A DNA stretch of 64,000 bases from SAR324 cluster bacterium (GTDB lineage Bacteria; SAR324; XYD2-FULL-50-16), in the NCBI GenBank assembly GCA_028282885.1, contig JANQGX010000004.1, positions 1-64,000 on the forward strand, given 5' to 3'. Shown here piece by piece: positions 19,777 through 29,423 of this stretch. The notes beneath the pieces are model-generated. The model was not told the DNA's origin. It saw nothing but the letters and a program-made list of their open reading frames with translations, and ran no database searches. Every line of letters starts with the position of its first letter. The first letter of the stretch is position 1. The position numbers and the translations under genes were made by a program.

Positions 19777-21087
19777 ATGAAAAATAAAGATCATAAGATA
19801 AAAACCGATCCGGACCTGGCTTTCCAACAACCCGATGCCATCAAAGCCTTTCAGTTGGAATGCCTGAAAGACCATTTGCAGTACTGTTATGACAACTCGC
19901 CCTATTATCACAGACTGATAGAGAGTCAAAACATCAGGATCGACACGGTTACGAGCGAAACCCTTGGTTCCTTTCCCCTGACGTCAAAGGCAGATATCGA
20001 AGCCTGTAACGATGATTTCCAGGGTGCGCACGACGACAGGATTGTCGATATAGTCATGTCATCCGGAACAACCGGCAAACCGACCCGGATCTTGTATACC
20101 GACTCGGATCTGCAACGGCTGGCTTACAATGAAGAAACCAGTTTGAGAAGCTGTGGACTTACAGCCGCAGATAAAGTGTTGCTGACCTGCACCATTGATC
20201 GATGTTTTATTGCCGGACTCGCCTACTTCTCAGGTCTCAGAAACATAGGAGCAGCCGCAATCCGTAACGGGCAGAATACCTTGGAAAGTCATACAGAGGT
20301 GATTCGCCGTTTACAACCTACAGCGATCATCGGTGTCCCCAGCTTTTTAAAAAAACTGGGGGAATTCATCAGTAAGGAAGACCGGGGCCTTGTTGCTCCC
20401 ATCAAAAAACTGATCTGCATCGGCGAACCGATCAGGGACCGGAAACTCGAAAATCTTGATATTGCCGGACGGCTTGAAACTGAATGGCAGGCTCATTTGT
20501 ATTCGACCTATGCCTCCTCGGAAACCATCACTTCATTTTGCGAATGTTCCGCCGGAGCTGGTGGTCATTTACTAGCCGATCTGGCTATGGTTGAAATCGT
20601 CGATGATCATGGCAAGGTTTCGCCTCCGGGGCAAACCGGGGAAATAGTGGTCACACCGCTTGGAATCACAGGGATGCCGTTGATTCGATTCAAAACAGGC
20701 GATATTAGCTTTCTGGTTGATGAATCCTGCTCATGTGGCAGATATACCCCCAGGTTGGGCCCAATCCTGGGTAGAAAAGCACAAATGCTGAAAATCAGGG
20801 GAACCACACTCTATCCCCAGTCAATCGTGTCGGTTATGGAGGGAATTGAGGACATTACAGATTTTTATATCCAATGTACGAAAGAGAATGAGTTATCCGA
20901 CCTGGTAACCATTCATGCCGCCACTGATAGTGACAGGCTGACAGCAGCGGACATAGAAAAAAGACTTCAGGCCTCACTCAGGGTTAAACCAAAAGTTGTG
21001 ATCGAATCCGGAGCAGAAGTAAGACAGCAGATCTTTAATCCCAGTTATCGTAAACCCGTTCGCTTTTTTGATAAACGGAACCAGTAG
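19777..21087 (+). CDS. AMP-forming ligase, phenylacetate-CoA ligase (PaaK)-like
   Basis: 'IVMSSGTTGKPTRILYTDSDL', 'LYSTYASSETITSFCEC', 'GTTLYPQSIVSVMEGIEDITDF'. Confidence 0.85.
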   Translation: MKNKDHKIKTDPDLAFQQPDAIKAFQLECLKDHLQYCYDNSPYYHRLIESQNIRIDTVTSETLGSFPLTSKADIEACNDDFQGAHDDRIVDIVMSSGTTGKPTRILYTDSDLQRLAYNEETSLRSCGLTAADKVLLTCTIDRCFIAGLAYFSGLRNIGAAAIRNGQNTLESHTEVIRRLQPTAIIGVPSFLKKLGEFISKEDRGLVAPIKKLICIGEPIRDRKLENLDIAGRLETEWQAHLYSTYASSETITSFCECSAGAGGHLLADLAMVEIVDDHGKVSPPGQTGEIVVTPLGITGMPLIRFKTGDISFLVDESCSCGRYTPRLGPILGRKAQMLKIRGTTLYPQSIVSVMEGIEDITDFYIQCTKENELSDLVTIHAATDSDRLTAADIEKRLQASLRVKPKVVIESGAEVRQQIFNPSYRKPVRFFDKRNQ

Positions 21088-21097
21088 AGCAGTTTTT

Positions 21098-22210
21098 ATG
21101 TCTTTTTGCAGTTTTGATATCGCGAATTTTGAATTCCCGACTGAGGAGATTGAGAGGACCCGCAAAGTTTCCGGGCTTCTCTCCATGGAGATTGAACTCA
21201 GCCAGCGCTGTAATTTTAAATGCCCGTACTGTTATGTTGAAGGTGCAGAGGACTATTCCGACGAGCTGACGCTGTCTGAAATCAAAAATGTCATCGTACA
21301 GGCCAGGGACCTTGGAGCCAGAAAAATCATTCTCCTGGGAGGAGAACCCATGATCCATCCTCACCTGCCGGAGTTGGTCCGCTTTATTTCGGAAAACAAA
21401 CTGGAAACAGAGATGTTTACCAACGGATCCAAAATCACTAGTGAAGTAGCAGAGGAGCTATTTAGAAACAGGGTCCGGGTCGTATTGAAAATGAACACCT
21501 TTGACAAGGATTTGCAAAATACCCTATGCGGAACCAATAACGCCTACCAGGTGATTCATGCTGCATTTGATAACCTGAAAAAAGCGGGTTATCCGGGGAA
21601 GAATTCACTGCTGGCAATAAGTACGATCATTTGCCAACAAAACATTGACCAGCTTCCCGAGTTCTGGACCTGGTTGAGGGATCAAAACATCCTGCCCTAT
21701 TTCGAAATGATCACCCCACAGGCCAGCGCCAGGCAGAACGAGTGGCTGGTGGTGGAACCGACGAGAATTAAACTGCTGTTCGATGAACTCTCCCGAATCG
21801 ACCATGAAAAATATGGAATTGAATGGTCTCCTCAACCTCCACTGGCCGGGAATAAATGTCTCAGGCACCAGTTTTCCTGCGTGGTAAATTCTGTTGGAGA
21901 TGTTCTGCCCTGTGTGGGCGTTACCAAATCGGCCGGAAACATAAGAAATGATGAATTGAGAACCATCCTCAGACAAAGCAAGGTTTTTGAAGATCTGCGG
22001 AATTTTAGAACTTCAATCTCCGGCCCCTGCAGTGTTTGTGAAAAATCCGATTTTTGCTATGGATGTCGGGGAGCTGCTTTTCAATTAACGGGTGACCACC
22101 TGGCATCGGATCCCTTATGCTGGAAAAACTACAAAGGACGATCCAAGGGAACTTCGGATGGGGATTTATCTAACGGATGCCATCGCAATCCGGACTCATC
22201 CGTGGCCTGA
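21098..22210 (+). CDS. radical SAM protein with SPASM-like C-terminal Cys cluster
   Basis: 'ELSQRCNFKCPYCYVEG' CX3CX2C, 'IILLGGEPMIHPHL', C-terminal Cys-rich 'CVVNSVGDVLPCVGV...CSVCEKSDFCYGCRG...CW'. Start uncertain (21068 or 21098). Confidence 0.87.
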   Translation: MSFCSFDIANFEFPTEEIERTRKVSGLLSMEIELSQRCNFKCPYCYVEGAEDYSDELTLSEIKNVIVQARDLGARKIILLGGEPMIHPHLPELVRFISENKLETEMFTNGSKITSEVAEELFRNRVRVVLKMNTFDKDLQNTLCGTNNAYQVIHAAFDNLKKAGYPGKNSLLAISTIICQQNIDQLPEFWTWLRDQNILPYFEMITPQASARQNEWLVVEPTRIKLLFDELSRIDHEKYGIEWSPQPPLAGNKCLRHQFSCVVNSVGDVLPCVGVTKSAGNIRNDELRTILRQSKVFEDLRNFRTSISGPCSVCEKSDFCYGCRGAAFQLTGDHLASDPLCWKNYKGRSKGTSDGDLSNGCHRNPDSSVA

Positions 22211-22251
22211 AGCGATTGACTCAAAACACCATGAACTAGCCATTAACCTTT

Positions 22252-22866
22252 ATGAACAACATTGTCCGTTTTTCAGCCTTGCTTTCAATCATGCTCTGCT
22301 TTACCCCTTCGGTTTTGGCTTGGACAAATGATTGGCAAAGCATTCGAGAAGCTACTGATGGAATTCACACCATCAAATCGGAATTCATTCAGGAAAAGCA
22401 CCTGCCGATCCTGAAAAAGCCGCTTGTTTCCCGGGGATTGATCTGCTTCCATAAACCCGGTTCCCTGCGGTGGGAATATCAAACCCCCGTTTCATCGGTG
22501 CTTATAACGCACAAGGGTGATATCAAAAGATTCATCAAACACGAAGGATCATTTCAGGAAGATGCGGGAGCCCATCTGGAAGCCATGCAGATTGTACTTG
22601 AAGAGATCAGCTTCTGGCTGGCGGGTCAGTTTGACAAAAGTCCCGGTTTCAGGGCAACACTGGAGCAGGCAGGACAGATTGTCCTGATCCCGAAAAACAG
22701 TCAGATAACCAAATTCATAACCCGAATCGAACTGGATCTCGCTGATCAGCCTGGAATGATTAAAACGGTGACCATTTTTGAAAGCAAGACATCTTTCACC
22801 CGGTTGACATTTGAAAATACTATTTTGAATGAATCCATACCTCCCGAAGTTTTTCAAAAGCCCTAA
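22252..22866 (+). CDS. LolA-like periplasmic lipoprotein/lipid carrier
   Basis: Signal peptide 'IVRFSALLSIMLCFTPSVLAW'; 'DGIHTIKSEFIQEKHLPILKKPLVSRGLICFHKPGSLRWEYQTP'. Confidence 0.85.
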   Translation: MNNIVRFSALLSIMLCFTPSVLAWTNDWQSIREATDGIHTIKSEFIQEKHLPILKKPLVSRGLICFHKPGSLRWEYQTPVSSVLITHKGDIKRFIKHEGSFQEDAGAHLEAMQIVLEEISFWLAGQFDKSPGFRATLEQAGQIVLIPKNSQITKFITRIELDLADQPGMIKTVTIFESKTSFTRLTFENTILNESIPPEVFQKP

Positions 22867-23560
22867 AGTCATTCTTGGACTTACACTGATCGTATTAGCG
22901 CTTGGATCCTGCACAACAGCGCAATTAGTGTCTGATTCGGGTTTTCCGGCACACCAGGACAGTTCGATTGAAAAAATCTGCCTGAGTCCCTTTGTGCAAA
23001 ACAAAGTTCAGTTCATTCATTCCCTTCACGTATCCCTTCCCGGATCAAACAGCAGCAAAGTCCTGGGCGTTACCAACATTAATCCCGAAAACGAATCCTT
23101 TGAGAGTATTATTATGTCCCTTGAAGGTCTTGTGCTGTTTCATGTCGATTTCCGGGATGGAAAAAACGAGATCAAGAAAAGCGTGGATCCCTTCTCTTCA
23201 AAGGCCTTTCAGGATGGATTGATAAAGGATATTCAATTGATTTTTCTGGTGCCCGATGGTAAGTTGGCAAAAGCAGGTCGAATCGGGGATGACACCGATT
23301 CAGCGGCTTGCAGATATCGATCTGCTAACGACAATCTGATCGATATCGCTGTGCTCCCAAATCAAGGTTGGAGCATAAAAAAGTACGGCGCAACCGGTAA
23401 GCTGATCAAATCAATCCAAGCTATCGAAAACAGCAGACTACACGGTGAATCGCAGTGGCAGTATCCGAATCGGGTTATTCTCAAGGGGGAGGGGCTTTTC
23501 GGATACTCATTAACCATGGATTTAATTGAGTTTAACGATCTTGAGGAATCCATACCATAA
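22829..23560 (+). CDS. lipoprotein, DUF3261-like (aryl-polyene cluster associated)
   Basis: Lipobox 'LALGSC', size and position directly after LolA as in aryl-polyene clusters; family call is by context and weak resemblance. Confidence 0.6.
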   Translation: MNPYLPKFFKSPKVILGLTLIVLALGSCTTAQLVSDSGFPAHQDSSIEKICLSPFVQNKVQFIHSLHVSLPGSNSSKVLGVTNINPENESFESIIMSLEGLVLFHVDFRDGKNEIKKSVDPFSSKAFQDGLIKDIQLIFLVPDGKLAKAGRIGDDTDSAACRYRSANDNLIDIAVLPNQGWSIKKYGATGKLIKSIQAIENSRLHGESQWQYPNRVILKGEGLFGYSLTMDLIEFNDLEESIP

Positions 23561-23747
23561 GACCTTGAAATACAACAATTAATAAGTCCCACTTTGACGA
23601 ATACCGGTGAGACGCCAGTAACAACTGCCGGCTGCCCAATTTGATGTTTCGGGATTTTGGAATCTGTTATCACGGTATTTCTGAAAATCTTTGATTTGAA
23701 CTAACCGATCTGTCGAGTTTCACAGAATGAACGATTCAAAAACTTAA

Positions 23748-25481
23748 GTGCTCATGGAACAGAGTCTGCAGAATGCCATTATTTCAGGTGTCGACCGTAT
23801 CGCTGCCTGGTCCGACCTTCTGGATGATATCAACGTTTTCCCCATAGCGGACGGCGATACCGGCAGAAACCTGATTGCCAGTCTTACACCCCTGAGACAA
23901 CTCAACGGCAACAGGGAAGATACCATTCAGCAACTGCTGATGGCAGCCAGGGGGAACTCCGGAAACATAGCCACCCGATTTCTTTCAGGGCTGTTGACTG
24001 CAGATTCTACAGCGATCCTGGGAAAAGCATTCAAACTGGGGAGAGATGCGGCCTGGAAGGCGGTTAACGACCCTGTTCCCGGTACCATGCTGACGGTGTT
24101 TGATGCACTGGTTGAGTTCATCGAGAATGAAACCTTCAAGAGCGATGAGGACTACATTTCCCGCATCACAAAACACCTGGAGGAAATTGTACAATCCACC
24201 CCGAATCAGCTCCCCCTGCTAAAATCGGCTGGTGTCGTTGACTCCGGTGCCTTGGGAATGTATGTCTTTCTGGAAGGTTTCTTCAACAGTCTGATCGATC
24301 AAGCTGAAAACTGTGTTCCCATCACCGCCCGTTTTAAGGGATTACTGCAAATTAAACCCACCTTCAAGGAACAACAGGAAGAGGGCTATTGCGTGGATTT
24401 TGTGGTCAGGGTGGAAGGCAATGCTGAAGACAAAATGGCTGAACTGGCTGACCTGGGGGAAAGTACCGTTATTATTCCCCATAACGACTATCTGAAAGTC
24501 CATCTTCATACCGGTGAACCGATTGCGGTGAGAGAGAAGATTGAGCAGATCGGTACCATTGTCACCTGGGAAAATGATGATCTGACAAAGCAGATTAAAT
24601 CCTTCATGCAGACCCGGAAACAGGGCAAGATTCACATCATGACCGACGCGGCCGGTTCGCTGACACGAACTGATGCACAGAATATGGGATTCACCCTGCT
24701 GGACAGCTATATCGTCACCAGTGAGAAATCTCTTCCGGAAACCCTGTTTTCACCCGATGAAATATATCGGATGATGCGTGATCAACAGAAAATTTCCACC
24801 TCCCAGGCTTCCGATTTCGAACGCCACCAATCCTACCAGAGTGTGCTGGAACAGTATGAAAGCATACTTTATCTCTGCGTGGGTTCCGTTTTCACCGGCA
24901 ACTACCAGGTTGCCTGTAATTGGAAAAAGGAACACGATCCGGAGAACCGGTTTATCGTTCTTGATACCACTGCCGCTTCGGGAAGACTGGCTATTATTGT
25001 GATGGCAGTAAGCCGTTTCGCTGCGAGTACGGATGATCCCTCACAAGTGGTGGAGTTCGCAAGAAAGACCATCGAGCAGGCGGAAGAGTATGTTTTTCTG
25101 GATAAGCTTAAATATCTCGCTGCAGGAGGAAGACTGTCCAAATCCAGTGCTTTCTTTGGTGATATGTTGAGCATGAAACCGATTGTCAGCCCTTTGGCAG
25201 AAGGAGCCAAGAAAGTGGGAATTGCCCGCAATCAGCGTGCTCAATTGAAGTTTGCCTGTGAAAAACTGGAAACCGGTCTAACCGGCGACTCCAAAGCTCT
25301 GATTCTACTGGAGTATTCCGACAATTTATCCTGGGTGGATGCGGTTCCCAAAAAAGAAATCGCCAAACGTTTTCCTTCCGCTGAGATCATCCTGCAACCT
25401 CTTTCCCTGACCTCCGGTGTACACATGGGTCCCGGTACTTGGGCATTGGCATTTCTGCCTGACGCAAAACAGGCTGAATAG
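23748..25481 (+). CDS. DAK2 (FakA-like) - DegV (FakB-like) fusion, putative fatty acid kinase
   Basis: 'INVFPIADGDTGRNLIASL', 'AARGNSGNI', 'LKVHLHTGEP' (DAK2 and middle domain); 'IHIMTDAAGSLT', 'ISTSQAS', 'SVFTGNYQVA', 'LKYLAAGGRLSKSSAFFGDMLSMKPI' (DegV). Confidence 0.88.
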   Translation: MLMEQSLQNAIISGVDRIAAWSDLLDDINVFPIADGDTGRNLIASLTPLRQLNGNREDTIQQLLMAARGNSGNIATRFLSGLLTADSTAILGKAFKLGRDAAWKAVNDPVPGTMLTVFDALVEFIENETFKSDEDYISRITKHLEEIVQSTPNQLPLLKSAGVVDSGALGMYVFLEGFFNSLIDQAENCVPITARFKGLLQIKPTFKEQQEEGYCVDFVVRVEGNAEDKMAELADLGESTVIIPHNDYLKVHLHTGEPIAVREKIEQIGTIVTWENDDLTKQIKSFMQTRKQGKIHIMTDAAGSLTRTDAQNMGFTLLDSYIVTSEKSLPETLFSPDEIYRMMRDQQKISTSQASDFERHQSYQSVLEQYESILYLCVGSVFTGNYQVACNWKKEHDPENRFIVLDTTAASGRLAIIVMAVSRFAASTDDPSQVVEFARKTIEQAEEYVFLDKLKYLAAGGRLSKSSAFFGDMLSMKPIVSPLAEGAKKVGIARNQRAQLKFACEKLETGLTGDSKALILLEYSDNLSWVDAVPKKEIAKRFPSAEIILQPLSLTSGVHMGPGTWALAFLPDAKQAE

Positions 25482-25495
25482 GCTCTTTTCTCGAA

Positions 25496-26245
25496 ATGTT
25501 ATCCCCCAAAAGACCGGTGAATCGATTTGCATACGTGATACCCGTCTATAACCATGAAGAGATGGTGGCTAAGGTTGTGGAACAGGCATTGGAAGAGGGA
25601 TATCCGGTCATTATCGTTAATGATGGTTCCACCGATCGATCAATGGAACATCTCAAAAACGTCGAAGGGCTTACGATTCTGCACCATGAAACCAACCTTG
25701 GCAAAGGTGCCGCCCTTAAAACCGGTTTTAAGGAGGCGGTCAAAATTGCAGACTGGGCCATTACCATTGACGCTGACGGACAGCACGATCCGCGGGAGAC
25801 TGCTCGTTTGATTTCCGCAACTCGAGAACAGGATCGGCCCATAGTTGTGGGATTGAGAAGCAATATGGACGGCAAGGACGTTCCCTGGACAAGCCGCTTC
25901 GGACGCATGTTTTCCAATTTCTGGGTCTATGCATCCGGGGGAGCCTGGTTGAGAGACACTCAAAGCGGGTTCCGTACTTATCCCCTGCCGGAGATCAACC
26001 GTATAAAGACAAGGGGAAACCGCTATCAATACGAAGTGGAGATTCTGGCTAAAGCCGGATGGGCCGGTATTCCTGTGGTGGAAACCCCGATCAGCGTCTA
26101 TTATCATCCCGGTGACAAACGGATTTCACATTTTAAACCGTTTTTGGATTTCATGCGAAATTCGATTATATTTACGATCCTGATCGCACAGCGGATTTTG
26201 ATTCCTTCATCGGTTCGCAGGAAAATAATTCAAAATCCCGATTGA
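25496..26245 (+). CDS. family 2 glycosyltransferase (DPM-like)
   Basis: 'AYVIPVYNHEEMVAKVV', 'IIVNDGSTDRSME', 'NLGKGAALKTGF', 'ITIDADGQHDP', 'DTQSGFRTY'. Confidence 0.9.
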   Translation: MLSPKRPVNRFAYVIPVYNHEEMVAKVVEQALEEGYPVIIVNDGSTDRSMEHLKNVEGLTILHHETNLGKGAALKTGFKEAVKIADWAITIDADGQHDPRETARLISATREQDRPIVVGLRSNMDGKDVPWTSRFGRMFSNFWVYASGGAWLRDTQSGFRTYPLPEINRIKTRGNRYQYEVEILAKAGWAGIPVVETPISVYYHPGDKRISHFKPFLDFMRNSIIFTILIAQRILIPSSVRRKIIQNPD

Positions 26246-26324
26246 TTCCCTGACCGGATCAGCTTTCGGATTCCGGTATTCGCCTGAAATCCGACAGCAT
26301 CCGTCAATCAATAAAACCTTCAAC

Positions 26325-29300
26325 ATGCCGGCAAAAGAGCCTTCACCCATTGTCAACCTGCGTTTGCTAATCCTGACTGTAGTCTGCGTTTCTGCGCTCT
26401 TTCTCATCGGCCTGAATAGAATCCATATTGATTTTGATGTCATGAGTTCATTGCCGGATAGCGATCCGGTTGTTTCCGATGCAATTTATGTATTGACCCA
26501 TCATCCTTTTCAGGATCGGGTTGTTATCGATCTGACTTCGGAAAAGGCTGAACTCGACGAACTTATCGAAACTGCCCGTTTCATCGAACAGAGATTAAAG
26601 CAAAGTCTGCTTTTTGATCGGGTTGGATTTGGTGAAATTCAAACTCGGCTACCCGAACTCCTGGTCCATATTTCAGATCAACTGCCCTTTCTTTTCAGTC
26701 AAACTGACTTGGAGAAGCAGGTTACTCCAATGTTATCGACCCAAGCCCTCAACTCCCGCTTGATGTCTCTGATCGATCAACTCTCAAGCTTTGATGTCAT
26801 CGGTCAGGCGGATCTGATAGCCAGAGATCCCCTTAATCTTCGCAATATCATTTTGGGGAGACTCTCAGGGCTCATGCCTGTAAAAGGGACAGAATTCAAA
26901 ATGGGATATCCTATCTCCCCCGATGGCAGACATGTATTGATCCTGGCAACACCAAAACATTCCGGCACCAATACGGAAAATTCCAGAAAAATTACAGAGA
27001 CGATTGAAAACATCACCGGTGAATTGCAGAGTAAAGATTTCACAAGTCAAACTGATCCTCGCTTAACCACGGCAGGATCTTTTCGTGCGGCTCTGGACAA
27101 TGAAATGATTGTCAGAAATGACACCCGGAAGGCGATTCTGTTCGCCACAATTGGTATTGCCCTGATGCTGATGCTTGCTTTTCCTAGACCCTATTTAGGG
27201 TTGCTTTCCCTTGTTCCCGCTTTTGTCGGAACCGTCGTATCGTTTTTCGTATGCGCCCTGGTTCACGAATCAATGTCCATTTTGGCACTCGGGTTTGGAG
27301 GAGCGGTTATTTCCATCACCGTGGATCACAGTATTGCCTATCTGTTGTTTTTGGACCGTCAACAAAAAATAGATGTTCATCAATCAGCCCATGAAATCAG
27401 GTCCATAGGAATGATTGCCGTGATGACAACTGTTGGCGCTTTTCTCGTGCTGACCTTCAGCGGATTTAAGATTCTGGCACAAATAGGACAATTCGCCGCC
27501 ATGGGCATCGCCTTCTCTTTTCTGTTTATTCATACGGTTTTTCCAAAGATCGTGCCGATAATGCCACCTGCCGGTAAGATCAAAACACCACTGCTTCAGC
27601 GTCTGGTTAACATCACCGGCAAACCGGCCCGCTCTATTCCCGCACTCCTGGCTTTGATTGTAATGATGTTCATGCTGGTTCATGTCAAGACCGATTTTAA
27701 TGTCAATCTGCAGCAGATGAATACTGTCAGCAAAGAAACCCTGGCAGCAGAAGAGAAAATACAGCAGACCTGGGGTAACGTTTTCACCCGGGTATTTCTG
27801 CTGGTGGAATCTGATACTTTACCCGGTCTGCAGGACAAATCCGACAAACTGACAACACTTCTCGAATCTTTGGAAGAAGACGAACGGTTGGAATCACCTT
27901 TCACCCCGTCTTTGCTGTTTCCGGGCAAGAACAGAGCGGAAAGGAACCTGTCAGCCTGGCGGGCATTTTGGAAAGATGATCGTATTCGACAACTCAAGCT
28001 TGACCTGATTTCCGCATCATCGGCACTGGGATTTACAGAAGATGCCTTCAACCCTTTCTTCGAGGCACTGGATAACCGGGATTCCGCTGAAATTGTTGTA
28101 CCGGATTCCTTACAGGAGATGATGGGAATCTCTCATGATCGGGAATCAGGTCTGTGGCGACTCTTTATCTCGTTGACTCCGAGACCTGACTTCAGAAGCC
28201 GGGAACTGTTCTCCGTGACAGAAAATGACCCTGCCATCAGAGTATTCGACGCCGGTTTGTTCTCGGATAGTTTCGGGCGGTTGCTCTCCGATACATTCCT
28301 GAAAATGCTGGGGATAATTGCCGTAGCTGTCATTGTTCTTATTTTCGTATTTCTGCTGGATTGGAAGCTGACCCTGGTTTCACTGGTTCCCATCGCATTT
28401 GCCCTGGTATGCACCCTGGGAACCCTCAACATCCTGGATCATCCCCTGGATATACCCGGATTGATGCTGGCTATTGTCGTCGCCGGAATGGGCGTTGATT
28501 ACTCATTATTCATGGTCCGCTCCTACCAGAGATATGGAGATGAAGCTCACCAGTCCCACAGATTGGTTCGCACGGCTATCCTGTTGGCCGCATTATCCAC
28601 CATGATTGGTTTCGGTATTCTCGTTACTGCAGATCATTACTTGCTGCATAGCGCAGGATTGGTTTCCTTGCTCGGTATCGGCTATTCTTTACTGGGTGCT
28701 TACACCCTGCTTCCGCCTCTCCTGCGCAGGTACTGCATCGGTTTTAAAATCGACAGCGATTTCAAACCGAGAGGAAAAACCAGAATGAAGAGGGTGCTTT
28801 ATCGCTTCTCCCGGATGGAGGCCTATCACCGTATGTTTGCCAGGTTCAAAATGCTGATGGATCCCTTGTTTCAGGAGTTGGATCAGTTTCTGGACCAACC
28901 CTCACATATCATAGATATCGGGACAGGTATCGGGGTTCCGGCGGCCTGGATACTTGACAGATGGCCATCTGCCAGAATCTATGGGTTGGACCCGGATCCC
29001 GAAAGAGTCAGGGTGGCAAACCGCATACTCGGTTCGGACAACATCGTCAATCCGGGCGGGGCACCGGATATACCGAGGCCGCCGGTTGCCGCAGACACAG
29101 CCATAATGCTTGATATGCTTCATTACCTGGACAACAAAGAGCTGTTACAAACGCTTAAAACACTTTATCAATATCTGGATAATAGCGGCAGACTTATCAT
29201 TCGGGTAACCCTTCCTTTGAAAGATCGGCCTCCCTGGTATCGCTGGATCGAATCGAGACAGATCGAAATGCGCGGTGGCAGGCACCACTACAGGCCGCTT

Positions 29301-29423
29301 GCCGAAATCACTCCGATCCTGAAAGAGGCGGGTTACCACAGAATCACCAGCAAAGAATCGGGGAAAGGCAGGGAAGAAACCTGGATTACAGCCCGGAAAA
29401 AACCACTTGGACAAATGGAATGA
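26325..29423 (+). CDS. MMPL/RND-family exporter with C-terminal SAM methyltransferase domain
   Basis: Two RND repeats with TM bundles ('GFGGAVISITVDHSIAYLLF', 'VVAGMGVDYSLFMVRSY'); C-terminal 'IIDIGTGIGVPAAWILDRWPSARIYGLDPDPERV'. Confidence 0.9.
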   Translation: MPAKEPSPIVNLRLLILTVVCVSALFLIGLNRIHIDFDVMSSLPDSDPVVSDAIYVLTHHPFQDRVVIDLTSEKAELDELIETARFIEQRLKQSLLFDRVGFGEIQTRLPELLVHISDQLPFLFSQTDLEKQVTPMLSTQALNSRLMSLIDQLSSFDVIGQADLIARDPLNLRNIILGRLSGLMPVKGTEFKMGYPISPDGRHVLILATPKHSGTNTENSRKITETIENITGELQSKDFTSQTDPRLTTAGSFRAALDNEMIVRNDTRKAILFATIGIALMLMLAFPRPYLGLLSLVPAFVGTVVSFFVCALVHESMSILALGFGGAVISITVDHSIAYLLFLDRQQKIDVHQSAHEIRSIGMIAVMTTVGAFLVLTFSGFKILAQIGQFAAMGIAFSFLFIHTVFPKIVPIMPPAGKIKTPLLQRLVNITGKPARSIPALLALIVMMFMLVHVKTDFNVNLQQMNTVSKETLAAEEKIQQTWGNVFTRVFLLVESDTLPGLQDKSDKLTTLLESLEEDERLESPFTPSLLFPGKNRAERNLSAWRAFWKDDRIRQLKLDLISASSALGFTEDAFNPFFEALDNRDSAEIVVPDSLQEMMGISHDRESGLWRLFISLTPRPDFRSRELFSVTENDPAIRVFDAGLFSDSFGRLLSDTFLKMLGIIAVAVIVLIFVFLLDWKLTLVSLVPIAFALVCTLGTLNILDHPLDIPGLMLAIVVAGMGVDYSLFMVRSYQRYGDEAHQSHRLVRTAILLAALSTMIGFGILVTADHYLLHSAGLVSLLGIGYSLLGAYTLLPPLLRRYCIGFKIDSDFKPRGKTRMKRVLYRFSRMEAYHRMFARFKMLMDPLFQELDQFLDQPSHIIDIGTGIGVPAAWILDRWPSARIYGLDPDPERVRVANRILGSDNIVNPGGAPDIPRPPVAADTAIMLDMLHYLDNKELLQTLKTLYQYLDNSGRLIIRVTLPLKDRPPWYRWIESRQIEMRGGRHHYRPLAEITPILKEAGYHRITSKESGKGREETWITARKKPLGQME

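Noticed and set aside
26325-29423. Exporter considered as a drug-efflux or hopanoid HpnN pump
   Set aside because: Position after GT2 and before LpxL-like acyltransferase matches the aryl-polyene-type MMPL exporter, and no hopanoid genes (shc, hpnC/D) are present in the window.
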